Source of the DNA: Hypericum androsaemum
Taxonomy: Eukaryota; Streptophyta; Magnoliopsida; Malpighiales; Hypericaceae
Reading direction: 5' to 3'
NCBI GenBank assembly: GCA_963995505.1
Contig: OZ023196.1
Span: 9,793,106-9,857,105 of the forward strand
DNA length: 64,000 nt
Numbering within the stretch: the stretch's first letter is position 1; the number at the start of each line of letters is the position of its first letter. The position numbers and the translations under genes are program-made. Under the pieces are notes generated by a model, which worked only from the letters and a program-made list of their open reading frames with translations, was not told the origin of the DNA and did no database searches. Below are positions 23,208 to 34,960 of this stretch, piece after piece.

Positions 23208-24436
23208 ACTGTTTTGGTGATTGGTAGGAATTAACAAATAGTAGAAGTAAAAAGCAGAAAACTGTTTGGTAAAATTAATTACAGATTGCAAATTCAGTAG
23301 ATTAAAATAACTATTAATTTGCAACCACGATAATTTAATAGTATTGATTCAATAAATTTTTAAATTTTGAATTTTTTTGGTGAGCATTTTTAGATTTTGG
23401 AAGACACTGTGATTAATATTATTATTATAATACTAACAATATTTATTTAAATACCTAACACTATTTCTTAGCCTATTGTATATTGCATAATACAACTGAA
23501 TATTATTTTTGTGTGTATGTTTATTATTGATATATACTAATGAAAATTCAAAAAAATCTAATTTTGAAATAATGTTTATGATAATTTTGGAATAGGCTTT
23601 ATATATTAAGATTCAAGTAATTGCCAAGGATGGAGAGAGAGTAGGTTTAACGAGGAGTGAGTTTGATTTCGCATAGCTTCATGGTTCTTCTAAATGGCAA
23701 TTCTCTACCAAGGTGGAGATTTGTGAGGTTATGGCTTGAAATCGTTCGAGTCGGTAGCAATCACAGATTCCATGTTTGAAAAGAATTTTGTTTTAGATTT
23801 CTATTTTGACTTAGATATACTCATGGATGCAGAAGGGTTTGTCGATAAATAGATATGGGCTCTAACTCTAATGTGTGAGTTGAGACGACATCAAGGCAAG
23901 GAGATTTAATGAGGACCATATTAACGCTTCTCACCTACTCGTACTGAAGAGCTAACATGTAGGTTGGGGGGGGGGGTGGGTTGAGTTGTGTGGTGGGGGA
24001 ATTATTGGAGTGTAAATATTTTGTGCCCATGGAAGTGATGCTTATCACGAGGTCCACATCTACGAAGGCGAGTATTAGTTCATAGCCCACGCCCATGGAG
24101 TAGAGGCTTAGCTTAAAGTCCATGTATAGTTTCACGTCCTAGAGGGAGAGGTTTAGCTTAAAATGCATGTCCACATGGTCTGCACTCTTTATCGATGACG
24201 TTGGTCGGTGCTTTCGAAGAGGACCTAGTCTGGGTAACAACATGCATTGACAAGTCTACTTGGTCTACTTGGTTATACTACTACGGTGTCATCGAGGCAT
24301 GGAAACAAGGGTAGTGCACATGGAAAGGAAAAAAACATAGTGGGCACCAAGGCAGCTACACCCATCCTTGGTGAATGAGTCTTAAATTTGGACTCCAACC
24401 TCGGAATGAGATGTTTCTTGAGGAAATGGATAGCTA
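23208..24436. repeat. Local duplicated host segment with LTR remnants, copy 3 continued
   Basis: 23208-23320 matches 6030-6130 and 640-720; 23335-24436 matches 2878-4030. It lacks the solo LTR seen in copy 1. Contains the same copia 3' end and LTR remnant (about 23720-23900, CGATAAATAGATATGG) and the start of the decayed LTR at 24003 (TATTGGAGTG). A G-rich run at 23964-23975 is private to this copy. No gene. Confidence 0.7.
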
Positions 24437-24735
24437 TAGGAGTGAGCATTCGGTATTCAAGATTTTTGATATTTTTTTCGTATTCAGAATTTTGGGATCG
24501 GTATTTGGTTTATGAGATTTAATTCGGTATCGACTTTTTAAAAATTTCAATAAATTTTGGTATTTGGTATAATTTTAGTATATACCGGTATCATACCAAA
24601 ATATCAAAAATACCGAAGTACTAAAGTGTAAGTTTACCAACTATATAATTAAAAAACTAAAACCTACATTACTTACCTTTATCTTTCTCTCTCTACAACC
24701 TTTCACAATTTCGTCTCTACTGGGCATATTAAATC
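24437..24735. mobile_element. Truncated hAT-like MITE
   Basis: Begins TAGGAGTGAGCATTCGGTATTC, like the ends of the intact MITEs here, and has interior TACCGGTATCATACC and CGGTATCGAC motifs. The right end and the target-site duplication are absent. The sequence instead runs into LTR DNA of the neighbouring gypsy element. Confidence 0.5.
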
Positions 24736-24946
24736 CGGTATCGACTTTTTAAAAATTTCAATAAATTTTGGTATTTGGTATAATTTTAGTATATACCGGT
24801 ATCATACCAAAATATCAAAAATACCGAAGTACTAAAGTGTAAGTTTACCAACTATATAATTAAAAAACTAAAACCTACATTACTTACCTTTATCTTTCTC
24901 TCTCTACAACCTTTCACAGTTTCGTCTCTACTGGGCATATTAAATC
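24525..24946. repeat. 211-base perfect-period tandem duplication
   Basis: 24525-24735 and 24736-24946 are nearly identical (AATTTCG against AGTTTCG is the one difference I see). Each unit ends TCTCTACTGGGCATATTAAATCC, which is LTR sequence of the gypsy element to the right. The duplication therefore spans the MITE/LTR junction and post-dates it. Confidence 0.85.
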
Positions 24947-26274
24947 CGTGGTGGGCCTAGTTGAGTCTTCTGCATGGTGCTTCTCAATCGAATCCTTTGC
25001 ACCACAAAGTCAGGATCTAGATATCAAGTGGAACCCATGGACACTCCCCTCTCACCGTGGGTTGTCAATCACACGAGAATGTACGTGTCACCTACAATAT
25101 TTCTAGTTCCCAACTCATTAACGCTCCACCTAATAGCCGACTAGATTCAACCCTCCGGTCTCACTACGTTAGGTCTCCTCTAGCCCACTCGAGGTAGGTA
25201 TCTCCACGTCCCCCTTCTCAATCAAATCCTTGGAGTTACGCTACAGATAATTAGTAAGAACCTATAGGCTGAAAAAGTGCTATCCACACTCAAGCCTACC
25301 ACAAGGTCATCGTTGAACCAATGCATTATGCATCCCTACCTGCTACACGCTTAATCATTTTAGCCCATTCGAAACCAAACTATTAGGAGTGCCCTTAGGG
25401 CACCTAACCCTAAAGCTAACTACTCACACATAATTATTTAATAACAATCATGCATATGTATGGAAGCAATGTCACAAGAACAAATGCAAAGAGAAGGGAA
25501 GAGAATGCTCAAGATCGTAGAGCCGCTCGACCCGCTCCTTGAATTTGCTCATTACCTCCAGTAAGCTTTCTCTCTCTAAAAACCCTAGGTTTGGTCTTTA
25601 TGTTCAAGCATACAAAATGAGAGGTTTGGGGGGCTATTTATTAGAGAGTCCACCCCCAATCCCTAGCTGCCCACAAAATGACCAAAAATGCCCTTAAAAT
25701 ATCTAGTTTTCAAGGGCAAAACTGGGTGTGTCCGCCATTCAATGGACGATGGCACCGATCGGTGGCATGAAGATCTCGCCATTCGGTGGTTAGACATGGT
25801 GCTCAGCGGTGATCTCGCTGTTTGCCAGTAGATTTTTTCGAGCAGCGAATGTCTCAAGAACGTGCTTCCTCGCTGATCGGCGTACGTCGCACCGAGCCTA
25901 AACTCACTGAGACTTTCTCTCAAGGAGTCTGGAGGTCTTCAATAAATAGAGCATTCACCGAGGGGCAGGCTCTTCTTCCAATCGCCAGTCTCCGAAGGAT
26001 TTTTGTCAATCGCTGCCTATTTTACTGTTCGGCGACTGCAGCTTCTTCACGGCTTGCCTCTTCTTGACTTGACTCCTTTCGAGCTCCGCATCTTTGGTTG
26101 CTCCTCACTCTTTAACCTACCTCCACAAACAACAAACACAGGCAAAACCATTCTAGGCAATGGACCAAGAAATGGTGTAAAAAGACTCAAGACTCAATCT
26201 AAGAAGACTCGAAATCGATTCTAAATGACCCTAAAAGGAGGCAACAAAATGAGCATTTTTTTTCACACTCATCA
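24906..26274 (-). repeat. 3' LTR of the Athila/TAT-like element, truncated
   Basis: Matches 31280-32625. Lacks about 200 bases of its U5 end, which are replaced by the MITE junction. A TATA-like AATAAATAG (minus strand) lies near 25645-25653. Repeated CGGTGG/GATCGG motifs lie in 25740-25900. Confidence 0.7.
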
Positions 26275-27671
26275 CACCCCCACACATGAATCTTGGCTTG
26301 TACTCAAGCAAAAGAATCAAACGAGACTCAAACACATAAACAAAATGAGCAGCAATTGGCACACTCTTAGCAAAAGGAACTCCCCAAAATGTTAACTTAA
26401 AGTCACAAGACCACCCCACGACCTAGAAGTTCACTCTCCTAGTGACAAAAATGAGAATACGCAATGACTACATCCTTGAGAGTTTAAACAAGCTTTAACT
26501 TAAAGTAGGTGAGACTTGGGGGTTGACCACTCAGAGGATATGAAATCATTTAAGCTTACTATTTAGTAGTCAACTTCCTATCTCTCGCGAATATGTCCGG
26601 TGTCATAGGATATCCTACTCCCACTCGGAATCATCTCACATGAAGTGAGGCTTGCGATCAATTGGACTTTGTCATGGATTGTAATGGGGCTAAAGTTTGG
26701 GTGAGGATAAATGTATAGGAGGTAGTTAAATCACCAAATTTGAGGCACGAGTTACAAAGGTACACTAACCCTCGTCTATTCTTCCTGCTCACCCTAAATC
26801 TAATTCACTCCTCCCATTGTACCCAAGACTTAAGGCCACAAAACACAAGCTTGCCTTCTTATTTGGTTGCCTTGTTCACACAACTTGCTCTTTTTTGTTG
26901 CTTTTCTTCTTTTCTTTTGTTTTCGTTATTTTTTCTTCACTTTTTCACCTTTTATTTTATTTTTTCTTTCTTTTCTTTCCTCACTTCCTTGGCAACTTTT
27001 GGATTTAGGCAAGCTTGGCGTCTTCTTGGTTTGGCCGCTACTGTACCCCATTTTCCCAAAGATCAAAAACCCAACACCTTGAGTCTGCAAGACCATGTTC
27101 CCCTTACAAATATCCCCATAAGATGAATCCTATGTGCAACCTCGGACCAACTGTCAAAGGTGGAGAGATTTAAGTAAGGGTTTAACATGGCGCGTATGTA
27201 TGCAAGGAATGGCTAAGCTCAAAGGGGTTAATCAATAGAAATTTTTAGGGTATGGCTCAAAGGCTCTAGGCTTAAACAAAAAAATGGCCCCCATCCTCCT
27301 GCAAACACTCACATAAATGAGAAGACACGAGTGTTTGCAGGATACCCCACTCATCCAGAATATATAGGCACCTCATGAACAAGAATTGGAGATAGTAATC
27401 TCCTCATTAGGCTCAAATTCCTTTCAAAAGGTACCACATCACCCCACAAGTTCACCCATTACTAGAAATTACGAGTCTAAACAATCAAGGGTGTAAAAAA
27501 TCCATATTCCTACTCTTTACACCCGGGGTATGTTCCCTAAAAGTATGGGGGTTTAACTTTTTACAATAAATTAAAGTTTTTAGGGGGGGTATAAATTGCA
27601 AAAAATGTACCAAAACTTGACCTATTTAACAATGATCTAGACCTAAACATGCAAGTTCCTACATGGAACTC

Positions 27672-27704
27672 CACTCCCCCCCCCCACACACACACACACA
27701 AAAC
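27672..27704. repeat. C run plus (AC)n microsatellite
   Basis: A run of C followed by about eight AC units, in the non-coding 3' part of the Athila/TAT-like element. Much shorter in the paralogous stretch near 33768. Confidence 0.8.
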
Positions 27705-28213
27705 ACTTGAATGACACATTGTCCTCAATTTGAGAGAGTTTAAGCAACTAAATCGAAAGAAAAGAAGTGCTTCAATGACCACTGTGATCAAAGAAGCTAA
27801 AAGACACTTCAATAAAAAATGCACATCAAGACCTCTGTGGCCACGATATATGCAAAGATTGAAAACAAAAACAAGACAAGCTACAAGACATTATACTTTG
27901 AGGAGGGTTAAGAGGATGTCCATGTTCAAGTAGGTCAGGATGAGCAATTAATCCATGAGGTATAACGCAGAGCTTTTATGCGCTGGCCATCGCTGGATGC
28001 TGATTTTTGTCGACCGGCAGTTTTGGGTTTGTCTTTTCGCCAAGGCACTCGGCCCCATGTCCACCATTGCCATCATTGGAGTACCTGAGATGATACAAAA
28101 TTGCTACATACCATCCTACTTGTTCGAGTTAAAGTTTATATTACAAATTTTTGCTAATTTATAGTCTTTAGCTTGACTCAATTCTTCTTGACTTGAGAGA
28201 TGAGGGGGTCAGG

Positions 28214-28849
28214 CTATGGTGGCATCCCGATTGCATTACTTGATGTGTCTCCTTCCTCTTCTTCAAAAGGGTTGATGACTGATAATTTTGTCCGTGTGAT
28301 AGTAATGCTCTCCTTGTAGACCCAACAATCGAAGACAAGTAGATCTCCTTCCTTAAAGAGAACTTCCACCCTCACGTTGGTGTCGAATATCTTCAGCATA
28401 GGGAATTATGATGACATCTGCATGAACTCATCTTTGTGCCCTTTCTGGTTTGTGATGAACACTTCCCTTTCTTTGTTCACTATTTGTGTGTTGTGATTAA
28501 GTCCAGCTTGGATCATTGCCTTGGTTTGGGCCAAGAAAGGAGATTCCAGAATCAGGCACAACGCCTTGGTCAACGGTTTATCCACCGTAATGAAGATTAT
28601 TTTAATCTCCTTCCACCGCACTTGTACTTTGACTTTTGGTGGTCTACCTATTGGGATAACCAAGCTCCAATCTGTGAGTTTGATGCTGCTATAGGTCGGA
28701 TACAACTCGATTGAGCCCAGAGTCCTCCACATGGAATAAGCCATGATGTTGACTTTTAACCTTGCATTAAAAACAACCTTAGGAACTAAAATGCCATTAA
28801 TCTTGACGAGGATTGCCAAGTTCCTTGGGTCTCTTAGTATCCGTGCCAC
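28214..28849 (-). pseudogene. Retropepsin-like domain 2, degenerate
   Basis: A second protease-fold sequence directly downstream of domain 1: LVKINGILVPKVV, VNIMAYSMWRTLGSIELYPT, LILESPFLAQTKAMIQ. It aligns with domain 1 in order (DSGSAVNVM against NARLKVNIM; LGRPFLAAT against LESPFLAQT), but the catalytic Asp and Gly are lost. A stop at 28400-28405 precedes a further short frame. The paralogous copy at 34348-34960 has CDASSKVNIMPYSM, keeping the Asp but not the Gly. Confidence 0.65.
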
Positions 28850-29000
28850 TTTTGGCTTTTCCCTTGCACCTCGAGGATAGCTCCCCTTCTTCGGGTTCTG
28901 AGCTCATCATCACGCAGACTTCTTCCTTAATTGTTTCCTTACTTCCTGAATTACCTTTTCCCTTAACTAATAGGGTTTTTTCCTTGTAAGGCCGTCTTAA

Positions 29001-29543
29001 CTACTGCTGCATGTATTTGTCTTCACCCATGAAGAGCTCTTCCGAGCCTTCCCCAACTTTAAGGTTGATCGTCCTTCCCACAACGTCTATTCTAGCTTTT
29101 GTGGCTGCTAAGAACGGTCTTCCAAGGATGAGTTCTTCCTTAAACTCATCACTCCCTCTCACCATAAGGAAGTTCGCGACCATATTCATCCCGTTCACAT
29201 TGACAGTGATATCCTTTAGTATTCCTTCAGGTCTTATTGATGATCCATTAGCCATCCGAATTGAGCAGTCAGCAGGCTGGAGATCAGGAGCATTCAGCTT
29301 CGTCCAGATCTGATGAGACATTACGTTCACTGCTGAACCAGAGTCACACAAGGCATTGTCCACCTGCATTCCATCCACAGAAATTAGGATCAAGATCTTT
29401 TCAGCATCCTCACATGTTGAGATTCTCTCCTGCATGGGATTCTTTATCAAGATGGTCATAGCACAGTCACCTTGAGGTTTGTCTTCAATTGCTAGCACAG
29501 CTTTCCCTTTGTTCAAGTGACTCCCCCCGCTTGGAAACCTCAA
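29001..29543 (-). pseudogene. Retropepsin-like domain 1
   Basis: Aspartic protease domain with the active-site motif LCDSGSAVNVM and the C-terminal LILGRPFLAATKARID, as in Athila/TAT polyproteins. The motif and flap-side sequence are intact over about 150 residues. It follows the Gag remnant on the same strand and would be part of one Gag-protease polyprotein, now separated by stops. Confidence 0.75.
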
Positions 29544-29648
29544 AACTCACACTGCTAGCTCTCAATGAGCATCCACTTAGTTTTGCATTATCTACTCAAG
29601 TTTGGTCATCCTGACTCCTTGGTCTAGTACGCTAGCTGTCATTTTTTT

Positions 29649-30816
29649 CTAGTTCTTCGACATCTCTTTCATTTTAGTCAACATGGAATCCCATTTATCT
29701 ACCCGCGCTTTCATACTTTCAACCCTATCATAAAGGCGGCCCATGGGTACCATTCCCTGTCCCTGCAAATGCGCTGGCAGAGGAGGTCCATGATCTGGGA
29801 TAATAGCTAATAGATTATCATCTCGTGCATAAGGCTGATTCATTTGCACTTGCCCACTAATTTTGTAAGAGTTGAACCCTCTGTTGTTTTAAAAATTCTG
29901 TCGCTGCCCTTGTCCCATGTAGTACACTTTTTCTCTTAGCTCTCCCTCGTAATTTTCATCTTCTACATATTCCTCAATAAGTCCTTGAATACAGGCGACT
30001 TTACCTTGCTGGTTTTTGTCCTTCCAGTGTTTCTCCAAAGCCGCGACCTGTGCTTGCAGCTGGGTCACTAGGTCTACCTCTCTTCCTTCGATCAATGGTC
30101 TTGAAGGGTGCATATCTCGCCTGCTGGCGCAAGCAAAAGACGAAGCTACTATCTCTTCTAAGATTCGAATGGCTTCTCACTTTGGTTTCCTGGAAAAGGA
30201 ACCATTGGCATCAGAGTCTAAGGAAGCTTGTGAGGTTTCAGTGAGTCCAAAGAAAAACACTTGTAGAAGGAGCTCTTCAGTCATGTTTCGAATAAAGCAA
30301 GATCTTTTCAAGTCCTTGAACCGCTCCCACGCTTCTCTAAGTGATTCATCACCAAATTGTGAGATGGTATTGATCTCCCTCATGATGTTGTTAGCTTTGG
30401 AATATGGGAAGTACTTTCCAAAAAGCGTTAGCAACTTCCCTCCATGTAGTAAAGCCTAAGTCTCCAAGGCTTGCATATCACAATCGAGCCTTTCCAAAAA
30501 AAGTGAAAGGAAAAAGGCAGAGCTTAATGGCATCATCAGACAGCCCTTGGATCTTGAAGGTATCACATATGGCGTTAAAATGGGAGAGGTGGTCTCTCGG
30601 ATCCTCCCAAGTTTCCCCTTTAAATTGTAGAGATAATAGTATGTTGAGGATACCGGAAGGACTGGAAAAATTTATGGAATCCACAGTCAGACATGGCACA
30701 CCTGAGGTTAGCCCAACAACAATCAATCTAGTGAAGTCCATAAAAGGGACATCATCCTCATTGAAGTTTGGAGCACCCCTTCCAGGAGCTCCTCCAAGTA
30801 CTTCCTCGAAGTTCAT
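29649..30816 (-). pseudogene. Gag of the Athila/TAT-like element, broken
   Basis: Pieces at 30478-30816, 30177-30434, 29889-30113 and 29649-29849 are in different frames. Core motifs are the Athila-type Gag signature: LQFKGETWEDPRDHLSHFNA, ICDTFKIQGLSDDAIKLCLF, then KYFPYSKANNIMREINTI and SLREAWERFKDL. The normal protein is one continuous frame, so at least three frameshifts or stops have accumulated. No zinc knuckle is seen, which is common for this group. Confidence 0.75.
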
Positions 30817-31068
30817 CCTCTACTTTGGGTGTTTTTCTCTCTTCAGAGTCTGCTCGACCACTCTGATATCTTGAGCGAGTTCTTCAATGTCAATGCATAA
30901 CCCCGAAGAACGTGTTTGTGGCATACAAAAGCAAGTACCTATGAGAGGAAGAGAGAACACACACTAAGATTCAACTAAAAGCAGGCAAAATAAACTAAAA
31001 ACAACCTAAACTCAAATGCAAATCAAAGGGGTGCCTTGGGAGACGTCGCTCCCTGGCAACGGCACCAA

Positions 31069-32625
31069 TGGACAAGGGGGTTTTTATGCTTGATGCAATA
31101 AAGGGAGTAATGGGTGTGAAAATGTCAAACCACGAGGAGCGAGTTCAAGACATCCCGAAGAAATGCAAGTAAATTAGGTTGATTATCATTTTAGTCAATT
31201 TTTTGGAAAATGGTGAAGCAAGCGCAAGACAACTAGAGAGTTTAACAATAAAAGAAAAATGGGCCAGGCACCCATCAAGCAACCCTTCATAGTTTGGTCT
31301 CTACTGGGCATATTAAGTCCGTGGTGGGCCTAGGTGAGTCTCCAGCATGGTGCTTCTCAATCAAGCCCTTCACACCACAAAGTCGAGATCTAGATATCAA
31401 GTGGAACCCATGGTCACTTTTCTCTCACCGTGGGTTGTCAATCACACGAGAGTGCATGCATCACCTATATTCCTTCTAGTTCCCAACTCATTAATGCTCC
31501 ACCTAATAGCCAGCTAGATTTAACCTTCCGGTCTCACTACTCCTCTAGCCCACTCGGGTCGGTATCTCCATGTCCCCCTTCTCAATCAATTCCTTTGGCT
31601 TACGCTACAGACAATTGGTTAGAACCTATAAGCTGTAAAGGTGCTATCCACACTCAAGCCTACCACAAGGTCATTGTTGAAACCAATGCATTATGCATCC
31701 CTATCCACTACACGCCTAATCATTTTAGCCCATTCAAAACCAAACCATTCATAATGCCCTTAGGGCACCCAACCCAAAAGCTAACTACTCACACATAATC
31801 AATTAAAAATAATCATGCATAAGTATGGAAGCAATGTCACAAGAACAAATGTAAAGAGAAGGGAAGAGAATGCTCAAGATCAAAGAGCTGCTCGACCCGC
31901 TCCTCGAATCCGGTCCTTCCCTCCGATAAGTTTTCTCTCTCTAAAAACCCTAACTTTGGTTTTTATGTTCAAGCTTAGAAAATGAGAGATTTTGGTGGCT
32001 ATTTATAGAGAGTCCACCCCTAAACCCTAGCTGCCTATGAAATGACAAAAAATGCCCATAAAATATCTAGTTATCAGGGGCAAAATTGGGCATGTTTTCC
32101 GTTCAATGGAAGATGGCCCCGATCGGTGGCTTGAAGATCTCCTCGTTCGGTGGCTGGGCGTAGTGCTCGACAACGATCTCACCATTTTCCAGTTGATTTT
32201 GCCGAGCGACGAATGTCTCAGAAACAGGCTTCCTCGCTAATCAGCGTACATCGTACCGAGCCTAAAGTCACCGAGAGTTTCTCTCGAAGGAGTCTAGAGG
32301 CCTTCAATAAACAAAGCATTTGTAGAGGGGCGGGCTCTTCCGCCGATCGGTGATATTCGCTGGATTTTTGCCTATCGCTGCTGTATTTTACCGTTTGGCG
32401 GCTGCAGCTTCTTCACGGCTGGCCTCTTCTTGACTTGACTCCTTCCAAGCTCCGCATCTTCAGTTGCTCCTCACTCTTTAACCTACTTCCACAAACAATA
32501 AACACAGGTAAAAATGGACCAAGAAATGGCATAAAAAGACTCAAGACTCAATCTAAGAAGACTCGAAATAGGGTCTAAATGACCCTAACAAGAGGCGAAA
32601 AAATATGTATTTTTCACGCTCATCA
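31069..32625 (-). repeat. Middle LTR of the Athila/TAT-like element
   Basis: 1,557 bases, minus-strand TGATGAGCGTG...TTGTCCA. TATAAATAG (minus strand) lies near 32011-32019. The primer-binding site is one base to its left, and a purine tract GTGTGGGGGTG (minus strand, 32626-32636) abuts its right side. It thus serves as 5' LTR for the left internal region and 3' LTR for the right partial one. Confidence 0.75.
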
Positions 32626-34347
32626 CACCCCCACACTTGGGAGTTGACCACTCAGAGGATAGGAAATTATTTAAGCTCACTATTTAGTAGTCAACTTCCT
32701 ATCTCTCGCGAATATGCCGAGGTCATGGGATGTCCTACTCCCACTCGAAATCATCTCACATGAAGTGAGGCTTGTGATCAAGGGGACTTTGTCTTGGGTT
32801 GTAATGAGGCTAAGGTTTGGGAGAGGATAAATGTATAGGAGGTAGTTAAACCACCAAATCCGAGGCGCGAATTACAAAAGTACACTAACCCTCGTCTATT
32901 CTCCTGCTCAATCAAAATCTAATTCACTCTTCCCATTGTACCCAAGACTTAAGGCCAAAAAACACAAGCTTGCCTTCTTATTTGGTTTCCTTGTTCACAC
33001 AACTTGCTCTTTTTTGTTGCTTTTCTTCTTTTCTTTTATTTTTATTATTTTTCTTCACTTTTTATTTTATTTTATTTTTCCTTTCTTTTCTCCTCACTTC
33101 CTTGGCAACTTTTGGATTTAGGAAAGCTTGGCGTCTTCTTGGTTTAGCCGCTATTGTAACCCATTTTCCCAAAGATCAAAAACCCAACACCTTGAGTTTG
33201 CAAGACCATGTTCCCTTTACAAATATCCCCATAAGATGAATTCTATGCGTAACCTCGGACCAAGTGTCAAAGGTGGAGATATTTAGGTAAGGGTTTAACA
33301 TGGTGCTTATGTATGCAAGGAATGGCTAAGCTCAAGGGGGTTAATCAATGGAAATCTTTTGGGTAAGGTTCAAAGGATGTAGGCTTAAACAAAAGATGGC
33401 CCCCATCCTCCTGCAAATAAATCACACAAAAGAGAAGACACGAGTGTTTGCAGGATACCCCACTCATCCGAAATATATAGGCACCTCATGAACAAGAATT
33501 GGAGATAGTAATCTCCTCATTAGGCTCAAGTTCATTTCAAAAGGTACCACATCAACCCCACAAGTTCACCCACTACTAGAAATTGGAGTCTAAACAATTA
33601 AGAGTGTAGAAAATCTGTATTTCTACGCTTTACACTCGGGGTATGGAGTTTAACTTTTGACAAAAAATAAAAAAATTTAGGGGGTACAAATTGCCAAAAA
33701 TGTGCAAAAATTTGACCTATTTAATAATGATCTAGACTTAAACATGCAAGTTCCTACATTGAACTAACCCCCCACCCGAGAGGGTTTAGGCAACTAAATC
33801 GAAAGAAAAGAAGTGCTTCAATGACCTCCAAGGTCATAGAAGTGAAAAGATACTTCAATAAAAAACTCACATCTAGGGCTTCGTGGCCACAATATATGCA
33901 AAGATTGAAAACATAAACATGACAAGCTACAAGACATTATACTTGGAGGAGCATTAAAAGAACGTCCTTGTTAAAGTAGGTCAGGATGAGTAATTAATCT
34001 ATGAGGTGTGATAGAGAGCTTCTATGCGCTGGCCGCCACTGGGCGCTGATTTTTACTGACTGGCAATTTCGGGATTTTCTTTTCGCTAAGGCGTTCGGCC
34101 CCATGTCCGCCACTGCCATCATCGGAGTACCAAAGATGACACAATTGTTACCTACCATTCTACTTGATATCCTACTTGTTCAAGTTAAAGTTTATATTAC
34201 AAATTTTTGCTAATTTATAGTCTTTAGCTTGACTCGATTCTTCTTGACTCAAGAAATGAGTCGGTCAGGCCATAGTGGCATCCCAATCGCATTACTTGAT
34301 GTCTCTCCTTCCTCTTCTTTGAAAGGGTTGATGACTGAGAATTTTAT

Positions 34348-34960
34348 CTACGTGATAGTAATGCTCTCCTTGCACACCCGACGATCGAAGACAAGTAGAT
34401 CTCCCTCCTTACCGAGAACTTCCACCCTCTTGTTGGTGTCGAATATCTTTAGCCTAGGGAAGTCTGATGACATCTGCATGAACTCATCTTCGTGCCCTTT
34501 CTGGTTTGTGATGAACACTTCCCTTTCTTTGTTCACTGTTAGTGTAATGCAGTTAAGTCCAGCTTCGACCATTGCCTTGGTTTAGGCCAAGAAAGGAGAT
34601 CCCAGTATCAAGCATAACGCCTTGGTCAACGGCTTGTCCACCACAATGAAGTTTATTTTAATCTCCTTCCCTTGCATTTGTACTTTCACTTCTGGTGGTC
34701 CACCTATTGGGATAACTAAGCTCCCATCTATGAGTTTGATGCTGCTATAGGTCGGATACAACTCTATTGAGCCCAGAGTCCTCCACATGGAATAAGGCAT
34801 GATGTTGACTTTTGAACTAGCATCGCAAACATCCTTAGGAACTAAAACGCCATTAATCTTGATGGCGATTGCCAAGATCCTTGGGTCTCTTGAAGGAGGA
34901 ATTTCCTGATTGTCTTTTGGCGGGTGTGGGGGGGGGGGGGGGGTCTGTATCCATGCCACT
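34348..34960 (-). pseudogene. Second copy of retropepsin-like domain 2
   Basis: Paralogous to 28214-28849, in two frames (34582 upward and 34348-34572). Motifs CDASSKVNIMPYSM, SIKLIDGSLVIPIG and LILGSPFLA. Upstream it runs into a 16-base G run (34928-34943) and then unrelated LTR sequence, so the element is truncated here; any longer frame to 35151 is artificial. Confidence 0.65.

Larger units (their letters stand above)
24906..34960 (-). mobile_element. Athila/TAT-like gypsy, tandem LTR-internal-LTR-internal
   Basis: Two direct copies of one sequence (24906-28860 and 31280-34960) flank a gag-protease region. Minus-strand order from the right: partial internal part (34960-32626), LTR (32625-31069), primer-binding site TGGTGCCGTTGCCAGGG (31051-31067, tRNA-Asp type), gag, two protease-like domains, about 1.9 kb non-coding, purine tract, LTR (26274-24906, truncated at its 3' end). 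LTR start TGATGAGTGTGAAAAA after GTGTGGGGGTG is typical of this group. No reverse transcriptase, RNase H or integrase is present, so it is non-autonomous. Confidence 0.75.

Noticed and set aside
26740..27126. Phe/Leu-rich hydrophobic frames resembling membrane proteins, repeated at 32936-33239
   Set aside because: Caused by a T-rich tract in the non-coding 3' part of the Athila/TAT-like element.
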